Notes: generated by a model from the sequence alone, not told the origin. A stretch of DNA of 15,968 nucleotides from Conidiobolus incongruus B7586 (GCA_000697335.1 JNEM01015447.1:1-15968), one strand, 5' to 3'. Positions 1 to 9,462 are shown, counted from the first letter of the stretch. Made by a program: numbers and translations.

Positions 1-1822
1 ATATTAATATAGAAATATTTATAATTCATGGTTAATAATGAATTTATATAGAAGTAGAATGGTTTGGTATTAATATGATTAATTTAGATCAAAGTATTAT
101 ATTTAAATTATAAAATTTGAATTATTATTTTAAACCCAAAATTGACTCCTATGACTAATATGAATACAAAGTATTTTACCATAATATATTATATATTAAT
201 TTATGAAAATATCATATTAAGATCATTTATAACAGATATATAATGTATAATTAACAATATATATTTATATATAATATAAATATATTCAAAAATTACTAAT
301 ATTATCAAATATTTTTTATTTAAGATAATATATTATATAACTAAAATTAATATTACTCTATTAAAAAATATTAATCAATATTGATATTATATTTATAAAG
401 CTATATTTTAACAGGTATATTTTTGGTAGAATTATGTAATATTCTCAATAATAATAAAAAATATAATATATTTATAAAATATTTTAAAATCTATTATAAC
501 TAATATCAAGTTAATATAGAATTTATTAAATTAGTTATTTTATTATTTTATTATAAAAAGTTTGTTTATTTAATATTATTTGGGGAATTATGAGAATTTG
601 ATATTAATATCATAAGAGAATTCATTTTTCTTTAAAGATATATATTGAGTTTATTTATTATTTTGATAAAGGGTGGATATATTTTTATTATTATTTCAGG
701 AATTTTGTCTAATTAATTTATCTTGAAATTACTAAAATCTGATTTTATTTTGAATATAAAATATGAAGAATCAAGGTAACACAGAGACTAATAATATGCA
801 CAATCCCCTCCAACCAGGTCTCAAATTAAAAAGTTAACACTAATATTAATAGAAACCAATTCTATATAATTTGATATTTGAATAAAAACTTAAAAACTCT
901 TAAATTTAACAAAAGTTTTAGGTTTATTATTGAAATTTTTATTTATCTAAAATAACTTTTTAAAAATGAATATAAACATCATAATATATAATTTTAATAT
1001 AACATTGTAAATTATAATATACTATAGAGCTATGAATTGAGCAGTTATATTAATGTTAAATTTAACTATATAGTATAAATCGAAAGGGACTTTAATAATT
1101 CAGCAATGATTATATATACTCTAACTCTAAAATTCTATTTGGCTTGTAAACTTTATTATTTTAAAATCTTTCTATGGATTGAAGAAATGATATTTATACA
1201 ATATTATAAAGCTAAAAACCTTTAATTATTTAGAAGTATGAATTAAAAATGTCATAGCCTTGACACTATATTCCAAATAAAGTGAAATATATTTGCATTA
1301 ATTGTGCTTATTGCAACTGAAACCTATTTCAATAAAATTATTTTTAATAAGTTGATCACTGATATTAGCTTGATGCAGTTTTGTATCACTCGAATTATTT
1401 CATATTTCTAATTTTGGATTTTGATTAAAAAATATTTTTTTTAATGATTAATAATGATTTTTGATGAATTTATAAATTTTCAATTCAATCACAACACTTG
1501 GAATATACATCAAATGGTATTTTAAATAAGATAGTTATTTTTAAAAAATGATATTATATTTTTAAACTTTTTTCAAATAGTTAACTATATAACCTTTAAA
1601 AATATATATACTATCCAAATTATATGAGATATTTCAATATAACTGAATTAATAATTTATATTCAAAGATCAAAATTCTGAATCGAAATTCAGAAATATGA
1701 GAGTAAATTTAATATTATTAAAATTTCAGTTAAGCGACTTTCTATTTAAGGAAAGATCAGGTTTGAGATTTTTAATAGTTGCAGTTAATTGACAATCATT
1801 TCATACAGAATTTTGAATGATG
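1..1822. other. AT-rich intergenic desert, no gene found
   Basis: Almost uniformly A/T with short stop-broken frames in all directions, and I see no gene. Three patches stand out. A slightly GC-richer stretch lies at about 770-835. The 12-bp palindrome GATATTAATATC lies at 600-611. A short hairpin, TTCTGAA/TTCAGAA with a 6-nt loop, lies at 1675-1694, about 210 bp before the first OYE gene. The last few hundred bases presumably include upstream regulatory DNA of that gene. Confidence 0.7.
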
Positions 1823-1828
1823 GTAGAA

Positions 1829-1836
1829 TATAAATA
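1829..1836 (+). promoter_or_regulatory. TATA box of OYE copy A
   Basis: TATAAATA lies 68 bp upstream of the copy A ATG. The same octamer occurs at a similar distance before PEX11 and the DAHP synthase, and TATAAAAG before copy B, so the position looks meaningful despite the AT-rich background. The ATG has A at -3 (ACAATG), a favourable start context. Confidence 0.6.
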
Positions 1837-1903
1837 GATGCTTAAAAGTCACTGTAATCAATATAATCATTTGAATTGGAATCATTAACTAATAAAATAT
1901 ACA

Positions 1904-3007
1904 ATGTCTAAATTTACCAACTTACAAAAGCCATTAAAATTAGGCGACTTGACTTTGAAGAATCGTGTTTTCTTATCCTCCATGACTCGTAACAGAGGTA
2001 TTGTTCCCAACGATACTAATGTTGAGTTCTATGTTCAACGCTCTGGAGCGGGTCTTATTTTGACTGAAGGAATTCTCATTGAACCCCAAGGTACTGAATG
2101 GCCTAACGCTCCCGGAATCTGGTCCAAGAAGCAGATCAATAACTTGAAGAAGCTTACTGATGCTGTCCACGAAAACAAAGGTGTGATCTTTGCCCAACTC
2201 TGGCACTTGGGAAGAGCTGCTCATATTCTCCACAATCAAGGTGTCCCTCCTCCAGCTCCATCTTCTATTGCCGCCAAAGGTGGTAAATTCAGATTGTTAG
2301 ATGGTGCACCTGGATACTCTGTCCCTGAAGAAATTGAAGATCCTTCCGAATATGTTCAATTATTCAAGAAGGCGGCCATTAATGCCAAAGAAGCTGGCTT
2401 TGATGGTATTGAACTTCATGGTGCTAATGGTTACCTTCCTTCTCAATTCTTGGAATCTCACTCTAACCAGCGTACTGATAAATATGGTGGTAGTATAGAA
2501 AACCGCTCCAGATTCATCCTTGAAATCATTGACGCTTTCCTCGAGGTCTTCCCAAAGAAGAAGATTGGTATCAAATTGTCACCTGGTGGTGGATACAATG
2601 ATATGGGTGAAGGAGAAGCCAGTAAGATCATTGAACTCTACTCCTATCTTATCAAGGAATTAGATAAACGTGATATTGGCTACATTCAATTAGTACGCTG
2701 GACTCCAGCATTTGATCCTACCAACCGTGGAACCAATGTCGATATCCAAGAATTCAAACCTCTGATTAAGAATGCCTATTTGTTTGCTAATGGAGATTTC
2801 ACTGCTGAAGAGGGTGAAACCTACATTACTGAGGGTAAAGCCGATGCCATTGTTTATGGTAGACCATTCATCACCAACCCCGATCTCCCTCAAAGATTCT
2901 TCAATGGCATTGAATTGAATACCAACTTTGATTACTCTACATTTTACCCCTTCCCTGAAGGTAAACCTCAAAAGGGATATACTGACTATCCCGCCGCTAC
3001 TGCATAA
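1904..3007 (+). CDS. Old Yellow Enzyme family NAD(P)H:flavin ene-reductase, copy A
   Basis: A 367-aa intronless member of the NADH:flavin oxidoreductase/OYE family, FMN enzymes with a TIM-barrel fold that reduce activated C=C bonds of enones using NAD(P)H. Visible family features: Thr28 in SSMTRNR, at the OYE1 Thr37 position near the flavin; Gln98 and Trp100 in FAQLW; the substrate-binding pair His172 and Asn175 with proton-donor Tyr177 in HGANGYL, matching OYE1 His191/Asn194/Tyr196; RTDKYGGSIENRSRF at 190-204; Lys224 in IKLSP; and the FMN-phosphate loop YGRPFITNPDLPQR at 318-331. The length is close to the 370-400 aa usual for fungal OYEs. No signal peptide or membrane segment is seen, so it is probably cytosolic. 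The start agrees with the paralogue at 4531, which also begins MSKF. The physiological substrate cannot be read from sequence. Confidence 0.95.
   Translation: MSKFTNLQKPLKLGDLTLKNRVFLSSMTRNRGIVPNDTNVEFYVQRSGAGLILTEGILIEPQGTEWPNAPGIWSKKQINNLKKLTDAVHENKGVIFAQLWHLGRAAHILHNQGVPPPAPSSIAAKGGKFRLLDGAPGYSVPEEIEDPSEYVQLFKKAAINAKEAGFDGIELHGANGYLPSQFLESHSNQRTDKYGGSIENRSRFILEIIDAFLEVFPKKKIGIKLSPGGGYNDMGEGEASKIIELYSYLIKELDKRDIGYIQLVRWTPAFDPTNRGTNVDIQEFKPLIKNAYLFANGDFTAEEGETYITEGKADAIVYGRPFITNPDLPQRFFNGIELNTNFDYSTFYPFPEGKPQKGYTDYPAATA
2378..2532 (+). repeat. Near-identical tract shared with OYE copy B (conversion tract)
   Basis: These 155 bp match 5005-5159 in copy B with only two differences (2455/5082 and 2497/5124), including a 77-bp perfect run at 2378-2454. 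In contrast, 17 of the first 87 bases of the two genes differ, and 20 of the 109 bases just after the tract differ. The tract encodes residues 159-209, including the catalytic His-x-x-Asn-x-Tyr. Confidence 0.9.
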
Positions 3008-3022
3008 AATCCCCATATATAC

Positions 3023-3352
3023 TGTCACGAGCCAGGTGACTCCCTTCTACCCAAGTATTTTTACATCAACATAATGTTAAAATCATTTCCTCCTCGTATA
3101 CCATCTGCTCCTGCTCTATTTTTTAATCGACCGATGATGTAAGTAACCGGAGAATCTCATGAGTCACCCTACCCAACTCTATATAAAATTCGGAATTAGA
3201 GCTATTCTCAAAGAGACGAGTTTGATCTGGGTCTTCCCAGTTATTTGACTTAAACCAATAAACCCCCTATCTCCCTAACACTTACCTGGAATCCTTCAGA
3301 TTTCTCTCTTTTATCTAAACTACCCTGAACACGGCTTTCCCAAGACGTGTTA
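3023..3352 (+). mobile_element. Probable solo LTR of a Ty3/Gypsy-like retroelement (fossil)
   Basis: A 330-bp block much richer in G+C than its surroundings. It begins TGTCACGAGCC and ends CGTGTTA, an imperfect inversion of its start. A possible 4-bp target duplication, ATAC, flanks it at 3019-3022 and 3353-3356. Inside, in the order expected for an LTR promoter, are TGAGTCA (3160-3166), TATATAAAA (3180-3188) and AATAAA (3257-3262). No internal retroelement genes adjoin it, so it would be a solo LTR. Its base composition is not yet eroded to the local AT level, which suggests a fairly recent insertion; a single LTR cannot be dated further. An unrelated GC-rich 3' UTR or non-coding RNA gene is the alternative. 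The family assignment rests on the terminal motif and layout only. Confidence 0.6.
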
Positions 3353-4418
3353 ATACTTTAACATTCTGTACTCCATTATCATCAATATCTCATTATATTC
3401 AGTTCTAAAGTATTCAAAATCTGATATTCAATCATTTGATGATATTGCACTGACAAATGCAAACAAATGATCATATTTTCAAATAATTTTTTTCGAATAA
3501 CATGTCTCATTTTTATCAATCTACCATAATAGTGAATCAATTTTATAATTCTTGATTTTAGCGAAAAAAAATTTTTCCATCTGCTTGGATCTCTAGATTA
3601 TTAGATAATTCATCTCTTTAATCAATCTAAAATAAATATTTGCTGGAGCATTGTTATATTGATTTCTGATTATTATTTTAATCAGTTGACATTTGATGTG
3701 AAATATGATAAATTTTTCATTTTTTATCAAGTAATTAATCAGCCATTGTATGTGAATATATAATTTAAAATATATATCATTTAAACAAAATGTTGATTAT
3801 GTCCATAGTTGAATGAATTGCATGAGATTGCTTTTACAATCAGTACAATGTCCAAATTTCAATCAATATAGATATGACTTGTAGCTGAAATTGATCAGTT
3901 TTATTAATAAATAATTTATTATAATTATTAGACTTTGTATTGACTAAATTAATTATGATATAAAACATGAATAAATACACGAATTTTTATTGAAAATGTT
4001 AATATTTCGAATTAAAATTAAATTATTAGAAGGCTTGAAATTATAATAGATATTAATTATTAGATCTATTATTTTAATTATAAATTTTTCTTATTTTAAT
4101 TTTAATATTTAAAATTGATCTAGAAATTATAATTAATATTACACAATATAACAACATATATGTGTTTGGAACCTAGTATTAACTCTGCGCAATATCCGAA
4201 ATAAATTTAACTTGAACTTTGATTCAACTTATTTCAATAATTGCAAATTTACAGTTCAACTTATCAATTATTTCATCCAGGAAAATCATGGTTTACAAAT
4301 AATTAATAATCGCTTTATTTGTAATTGGTTTAAATTAAATTTTCAATCTCATAAAAATTTTATAGCTAATTTCCAAATTTAGAAAAACACAATCAATGCT
4401 GACAAGGACCGGTTTTGT
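3353..4418. other. AT-rich intergenic spacer between the OYE copies
   Basis: About 1 kb of A/T-dominated sequence without a credible open frame or RNA gene. Together with the LTR it separates the two tandem OYE genes. I could not see clear similarity between the upstream regions of the two copies, so any duplicated flank has diverged or the duplication covered little beyond the coding region. Confidence 0.6.
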
Positions 4419-4495
4419 ATTGGAGGATGAAAAGGATTTTAATCTAAATAAGGGGATATAAATATGACTTCAATGTCGCAACCTCTCTATAAAAG
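4419..4495 (+). promoter_or_regulatory. Core promoter of OYE copy B
   Basis: An inverted CCAAT box (ATTGG, 4419-4423), an AGGGG stress-response-like element (4451-4455) and TATAAAAG (4488-4495) are arranged in that order, the TATA box 43 bp before the ATG. In yeasts AGGGG is the Msn2/4 site and OYE genes respond to oxidative stress. That this holds here is inference from short motifs. Confidence 0.45.
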
Positions 4496-4530
4496 TATCA
4501 AGTTAGAAACAATTAAATAAATTAGTTAGA

Positions 4531-5643
4531 ATGTCTAAATTTTCCAATTTACAAAAATCATTACAGTTAGGAGATTTGACTTTAAAGAATCGAGTATTGA
4601 TGTCATCAATGACACGTAACAGAGGTATTATTCCCAATGAGGCTAATATCAATTTCTATTCCCAGCGTGCGGGTGCCGGTCTGATTTTTACGGAGGGCAT
4701 TTTGATCGAACCTCAGGGAACGGAATGGCCCAATGCCCCAGGAATATGGTCCAAGAAGCAGATTGACCAGTATAAAAAGATTACAGATGCAGTTCACAAG
4801 CATAACGGTCTGATATTTGCCCAGTTATGGCATTTGGGCAGGGCTGCACACACTCTCCACAATCGAGGAGTACCCCCACCAGCTCCATCTGCAATCCTTG
4901 CAAAGGCTGGTAAGTTCAGAATGCTGGTAGGCACACCAGGATACTCGATGCCTGAAGCTATTGAAGACCCTGCTGAATACGTTCAACTTTTCAAGAAGGC
5001 AGCTATTAATGCCAAAGAAGCTGGCTTTGATGGTATTGAACTTCATGGTGCTAATGGTTACCTTCCTTCTCAATTCTTGGAGTCTCACTCTAACCAGCGT
5101 ACTGATAAATATGGTGGTAGTATTGAAAACCGCTCCAGATTCATCCTTGAAATCATTGATGCTTTCCTTGAAGTCTTCCCCAAGAAGAAAGTTGGAATCA
5201 AACTGTCTCCAAGTGGTGGATATAACGATATGGGTGAAGGTGATGCTAACAAGATCATTGAATTATACTCATACCTTATTAAAGAACTGGATAAACGTGA
5301 CATTGGTTACATTCAACTCGTTCGCTGGAGCCCTGATACCGATCCTACCGGACGTGGCACCGATGTTGATATTCAAGCATTCAGACCTTTCATAAAGAAT
5401 GCTTACCTATTTGCTAATAGCAATTTCACAGCTGAAGAGGGAGATAATTACATTGCTGAGGGAAAAGCTGATGCCATTGTATTTGGAAGACCATTTATTA
5501 CCAATCCCGACCTTCCCCAAAGATTCTTCGATGGTATTGAATTGAATACTAACTTTGATTTTCCAACATTCTACAATTTCCCAGAAGGTCAGCCAAGTAA
5601 AGGATATAGTGATTATCCTCCAGCTCCTGCTTCGAAATATTAA
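4531..5643 (+). CDS. Old Yellow Enzyme family NAD(P)H:flavin ene-reductase, copy B
   Basis: A 370-aa intronless tandem paralogue of the gene at 1904, collinear without any coding indel until the last few residues. It keeps all the family positions at the same numbers: Thr28, Gln98, Trp100, His172/Asn175/Tyr177, Lys224 and GRPFITNPDLPQR near 319-331. Residues 149-220 are identical to copy A, whereas the amino-terminal third and the 265-300 region differ more, so substrate preference may differ. The C-terminus is extended and ends SKY rather than the ATA of copy A; that is only a poor likeness of a PTS1 peroxisomal signal. Codon choice is mosaic: AT-rich at the very start, G/C-ending at about 4650-4960, then copy-A-like through the converted tract. 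ATG context AGAATG has A at -3. Probably a cytosolic ene-reductase with unknown substrate. Confidence 0.95.
   Translation: MSKFSNLQKSLQLGDLTLKNRVLMSSMTRNRGIIPNEANINFYSQRAGAGLIFTEGILIEPQGTEWPNAPGIWSKKQIDQYKKITDAVHKHNGLIFAQLWHLGRAAHTLHNRGVPPPAPSAILAKAGKFRMLVGTPGYSMPEAIEDPAEYVQLFKKAAINAKEAGFDGIELHGANGYLPSQFLESHSNQRTDKYGGSIENRSRFILEIIDAFLEVFPKKKVGIKLSPSGGYNDMGEGDANKIIELYSYLIKELDKRDIGYIQLVRWSPDTDPTGRGTDVDIQAFRPFIKNAYLFANSNFTAEEGDNYIAEGKADAIVFGRPFITNPDLPQRFFDGIELNTNFDFPTFYNFPEGQPSKGYSDYPPAPASKY
5005..5159 (+). repeat. Near-identical tract shared with OYE copy A (conversion tract)
   Basis: The partner of 2378-2532, with two mismatches in 155 bp. Copy B codon choice around here resembles copy A and contrasts with the more G/C-ending codons just upstream, suggesting copy A was the donor. 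The direction is an inference. Confidence 0.85.
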
Positions 5644-6125
5644 GAGATTGCTGATTCCATACATTTAAGTATTTTCAATTATGGCAAGCTAATCAATTTA
5701 TTTTCAAGATCTATTCAAATTTTAATGTATATTAAATCATAATCAAGATATTATTCAAATATTTATATATATTAACAACTATTTAAATTTTTCAAAATAT
5801 TTTTATGAATTCAAATAATTAAAGAATCTAAATTATACATTTATTATCAAAATTTTCAGTTTAAGGATAAAATTTACTAATTATACTGGTTTATTTAATT
5901 ATAAATATACTATTAAATTTCAAAAATGTATAAATGCAAAATTTTTTATTAGTTTAATTAAATAAATATTATTAATAAAATTAAAAATAATATAAGAATC
6001 AAAGGATGTTATAAAATTAATTTAATTAATAGGATGTAAACAAAGATAAGAAGTTATGAAACTATGATAAGTTATAAATAAAATAAATTAAGACGTGATA
6101 AATATACCGTTTGTTGTGTGATCAA
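5644..6125. other. AT-rich intergenic region, no gene found
   Basis: The sequence following copy B is strongly A/T with no open frame of note. It presumably holds the 3' UTR and poly(A) site of copy B. Confidence 0.6.
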
Positions 6126-6197
6126 GGATTGATGGTTTAGTGGTATAATTCTCCCTTAGGGTGAGAGAGGTCCTGAGTTAGATTCCCTGTCGAGTCC
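6126..6197 (+). pseudogene. Decayed tRNA-Pro(AGG) gene
   Basis: The 72-nt segment aligns along its whole length with eukaryotic tRNA-Pro. The 5' acceptor is GGATTGA, followed by T8 G9 and a good A box (TGGTTTAGTGG). The anticodon loop TTAGGGT carries AGG. The fold is damaged. The 3' acceptor reads TCGAGTCC and pairs fully with GGATTGA only if one extra G is ignored. The T stem CTGAG/CCCTG has two mismatches, the anticodon stem has one (C-A), and the conserved C of TTC in the T loop is A (TTAGATT), spoiling the B box. A T6 run at 6223-6228 could be the old Pol III terminator. I read it as a tRNA pseudogene rather than a working gene. A tRNA-derived SINE head is possible but no body is recognised. 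Confidence 0.75.
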
Positions 6198-6228
6198 TGC
6201 AAGTTTGCTCGGATTTGATGTATTTTTT

Positions 6229-7740
6229 GCATTTATATATCTCAAACAGGTATCATATTATATATCCATAAATTCAAATCAGCGTTATATTCCATAACTT
6301 CATGAATTTTAACACACATTATCCATTTTGAGATTTACATAATATATTTTTTTATGATCTAAAAATAAACATTTATAGTACCAAATAATTTAAATAAAAT
6401 CCAAAAAAATAAGTATTGACATTAATTACATATAATATACTGCGTTATTCAAATTTGTAAATTAAATATAAAATATGTTATTTACAAATTTTGATATATT
6501 GTTCATTATTATTTTTAAGACCACTTTTAAATTTTTAGGTTATCTTGCTAATTTAATATTATAAAATAATATACTTTTAAAAATAATTATAAGTCTGATT
6601 TTTATGATTATTAAATTTTGAGTATTGAAACAAATATAAGATATTATTGTAATCAATTTATAATATAAATTTTTTGAATTTTTGATATCATTAAATATTA
6701 ATTTTTAAAATCATTTCAATTGATATACTTGTATTAGATTTAATAAATTTCAAATTTAATAATGTTAAAATACTAATAAAATATATTGAAATTTGAAAAA
6801 AATACATCAAATGATAATATCAATATATCTTGACCCTATATTCAATTATGTTATATTAGTGCTATAATATATTATATTTCTATTCATATTTCTTTCTCAA
6901 ATGATATCATAGTAGAGTGATCATATAGAAGTTTATATAATAATATTTAAATATTAATACTGATATAATTTACAACTAATAACAATAATATTGGCAACTA
7001 AGTACTCAATTTTATATTAATGATCTATGGTTTATCTTCAATAATTATCAAATCTTTATTATTAAAATAATTCTATTACTATAATACAAAATTTATTTAT
7101 AATAGAATGAATTTTGGAAATTAATTCCAATAGCCATTACCTTTCAAATAGACTTAAACAATAATATATATATAGTCCACTAAACTATAACTTATTATAT
7201 TAATAAAATGATAATAATTAAAGGAATGATCATTGTGATTACTAGAATATTGATATAGATTTAGACTATTTGAATTTACTATATTAGAATTAATTGATAA
7301 AAATAATGGATTAAAGATGAAGAAAGTGTTTAAACTGATTTGTTAATATTAAAGATTTGTTAATAATCCAAAATTGGTATAATTTTTTATTAAAATTCTG
7401 AAACTTTGATTTTATTTTTTAATATTGTTTTAATAATAAATCAATAATAATAATAATTAAATTGATAATATAAATTTATTGGTTACAGATAATCCCATAA
7501 ATACAGATGATAATCTTCTAAATTTAATCAATATTAATTTTATCAAATTGTTTTTAAAATTTTCAAAAATATAAATTTTGAATTAAATTAAATTATATGA
7601 AATTATATAACAATTAAATAAATATTTTATTATAAAAATTAATATTCATATTAAAATAATAATAATAATAATAATAATAAAATCTAATTAGCATATATTA
7701 TTAAATCTTTCATTACATCATTTGAATTTACACATCTTTC
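6229..7740. other. AT-rich intergenic desert with an AAT microsatellite
   Basis: About 1.5 kb with no supportable gene on either strand. It contains an (AAT)n microsatellite of about nine units at about 7655-7681 and several runs of alternating A/T. No transposon coding signal was recognised. Confidence 0.6.
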
Positions 7741-7751
7741 AAACAGTCACT

Positions 7752-7877
7752 CCAATTAAAAAAATTCATATGACATCCCAAAATTTTTAAAATTTACCCC
7801 AATAATTTGAGATAATTGAATCAAGTTTTCATATGACAATGACTAAATCAATTTTTAGCCATATTCCCATATAAATA
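7752..7877 (+). promoter_or_regulatory. PEX11 promoter elements
   Basis: Two CCAAT boxes (7752-7756 and 7799-7803) precede TATAAATA (7870-7877), which is 81 bp before the ATG. A 9-bp direct repeat, CATATGACA, occurs at 7767-7775 and 7830-7838, exactly 63 bp apart. No oleate-response element of the yeast type was evident by eye. Confidence 0.45.
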
Positions 7878-7957
7878 CTCTCAATTTATTGCATAGTCCC
7901 CAATTCTTTTTAACCTTAAAACTAAAATTTAATACTAATTCCAGTATTATCTGAAAT

Positions 7958-8911
7958 ATGTCACACTTAACATTTCCAGAACGTTTAATTTTTAACCATA
8001 TTAAGCCACTACCCATTGAAAATTTCATCAAGTATACAGACACCACTAATGGAAGAGACAAGTTGTATAGGTTTGTCCAGTACTTCTGTCGCTTTTTAGT
8101 TTACTTGTTGAAGTTGAAAGCTCCTGAACATAAAGAATTGATTCAGAGTTTGGATAACTTGAAATCCGGTTTGGGAGTATCACGCAAATGTAAGTTTATT
8201 TTATTCGTTTTAATATTTTTTTAACTAATTTTAATAGTGATGAGAGTTGGTAAACCAATAGAACATTTTCAAGCTTTGTTGAAATCTTTAACTCAAGTGG
8301 ACTTTGTGTTAAGATTCTTTACAATTTCGAAATGTTTAGGCTTTATGATTTATTTAAGTTTGGATACTTTACAATGGGTGAGTAGCTTGTATATTACTTA
8401 TTTTATTATAATTCTAATAATTTTGATAGATTCACAGTTGTAAAATTTATACCTTTAACAATATTAAGACAATAGGTCGTTGGGCTAACAAGATGTGGCT
8501 GTTGGCCATAGTTTCCAATTTATTGGCTAATTTATACTTGTTGCCGATCATTCAACCTAAGATCAACGCTATTAACTCTGTAATAAATGAGAAGAGTGAG
8601 ATGGATGAGAAGTTGGTACAGGAGAGAAAGGCTTTGTTACAGTAAGTTAGAATACTGTTTTTATATTATAATCATATTAATAATGTTTTAGGCGTAAACA
8701 AACCGTTATCAAATCCATCATCAGCAATTCTTTGGATGCTTTATTACCTGGTTCTGCTTTAGGATGGGTCAACCCTGGCGAAGGCGTCGTTGGCTTAGCT
8801 GGGTAAGTTTTCTATTATGTATTTTAATATCGAGTATTAATGCTTTATTTTAGAACAATTACTTCATTAATGGCTGCTAAAGATCAATTTATCAAAGTTG
8901 CTTCCAAATAA
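7958..8911 (+). CDS. PEX11: Peroxisomal membrane protein PEX11 (five exons)
   Basis: PEX11 elongates the peroxisomal membrane and recruits the fission machinery. Exons: 7958-8189, 8238-8377, 8430-8641, 8692-8802, 8854-8911. Introns are 48, 52, 50 and 51 nt, with donors GTAAGT (three) and GTGAGT and acceptors TAG. The joined reading frame gives 250 aa, near the usual size of about 235. The family signature is clear at the N-terminus: FIKYTDTTNGRDKLYRFVQY at about 23-42. SRK-LMR at 75-80 spans the first junction. Hydrophobic segments lie at about 100-119 and 146-165 and are separated by a charged loop. A charged, probably helical stretch (about 176-200) follows, then the C-terminal LPGSALGW and GVVGLAGTITSL motifs before the end. 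The start has A at -3 and lies 81 bp from the TATA box. Joining is supported because every splice restores conserved family sequence. It stands alone, without linked peroxin genes. Confidence 0.93.
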
Positions 8912-9462
8912 TTTGATTAATTGTTTAATTAAAAATTTGTTTTAATTGTTGATCTGGTTTTACATTCACAACATACTCAATCATATCTACCAAGCAACTG
9001 AATTATTAAACCAACCTATAGTTTATTTTAAAGAGTCATTTTTGTTATTTTGTTAAATTTCATTTTGTTTTCATTTTTTTGAATAAAAAACAATTAAATA
9101 ATTGATTGTTAGTATAGAATATATAATATATAATATCTTTGATTTATTATACAATATCAATTAATTTATATTTTACCTTATAAGAAATTATTTTTATCAT
9201 AAAATTTCAATTTGTAGTAAATATAATTTTAATCAATTATTGATTAAATTACACATACTTAAATCAAACTTAATTATTTTTGATCCCATAATTTTTTCAT
9301 TAACTATAAATTTACTCAATATAGGAAATTGATTAAATACAAAATTCAAATCAAATCAACTCTTTCGTTCGTATAGCTCAACAATTAGCTACCAAATATA
9401 TTACAGAAGCTTTAATTGAATATAATCATATTATAGACTACAAATTACTAATTTTACTATAG
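8912..9462. other. PEX11 3' region and AT-rich spacer
   Basis: Contains the PEX11 3' UTR, with a possible poly(A) signal AATAAA at about 9082-9087. No ATG occurs on the plus strand from about 9180 to 9460. The end of this stretch (9443-9462) resembles the 3' end of an intron: a TTACTAAT branch-like site followed by TATAG. Confidence 0.5.

Noticed and set aside
1675-1694. TTCTGAA/TTCAGAA hairpin as a heat-shock element before OYE copy A
   Set aside because: The GAA/TTC units do not have the 5-bp alternating spacing of a heat-shock element.
1973-3028. Minus-strand and alternative-frame ORFs inside OYE copy A
   Set aside because: They overlap a fully supported enzyme gene, match no family, and arise from its more G/C-rich codons.
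4606-5664. Minus-strand and +2-frame ORFs inside OYE copy B, including a 144-codon one
   Set aside because: The long alternative frame exists because copies A and B share sequence, and its peptide has no recognisable features. It is a shadow of the real frame.
7655-7681. AAT run as a possible CRISPR or regulatory array
   Set aside because: It is a simple microsatellite. No spacer-repeat structure exists anywhere in the window.
7855-8061. 68-codon minus-strand ORF over the PEX11 start
   Set aside because: It overlaps PEX11 exon 1 and its TATA box and shows no family resemblance.
9284-9370. Lys-rich, acid-free open frame before the 9.5-kb island as a mitochondrial presequence exon
   Set aside because: It would splice in frame through a GTATAG donor, but there is no ATG and its composition is what AT-rich DNA yields by chance.
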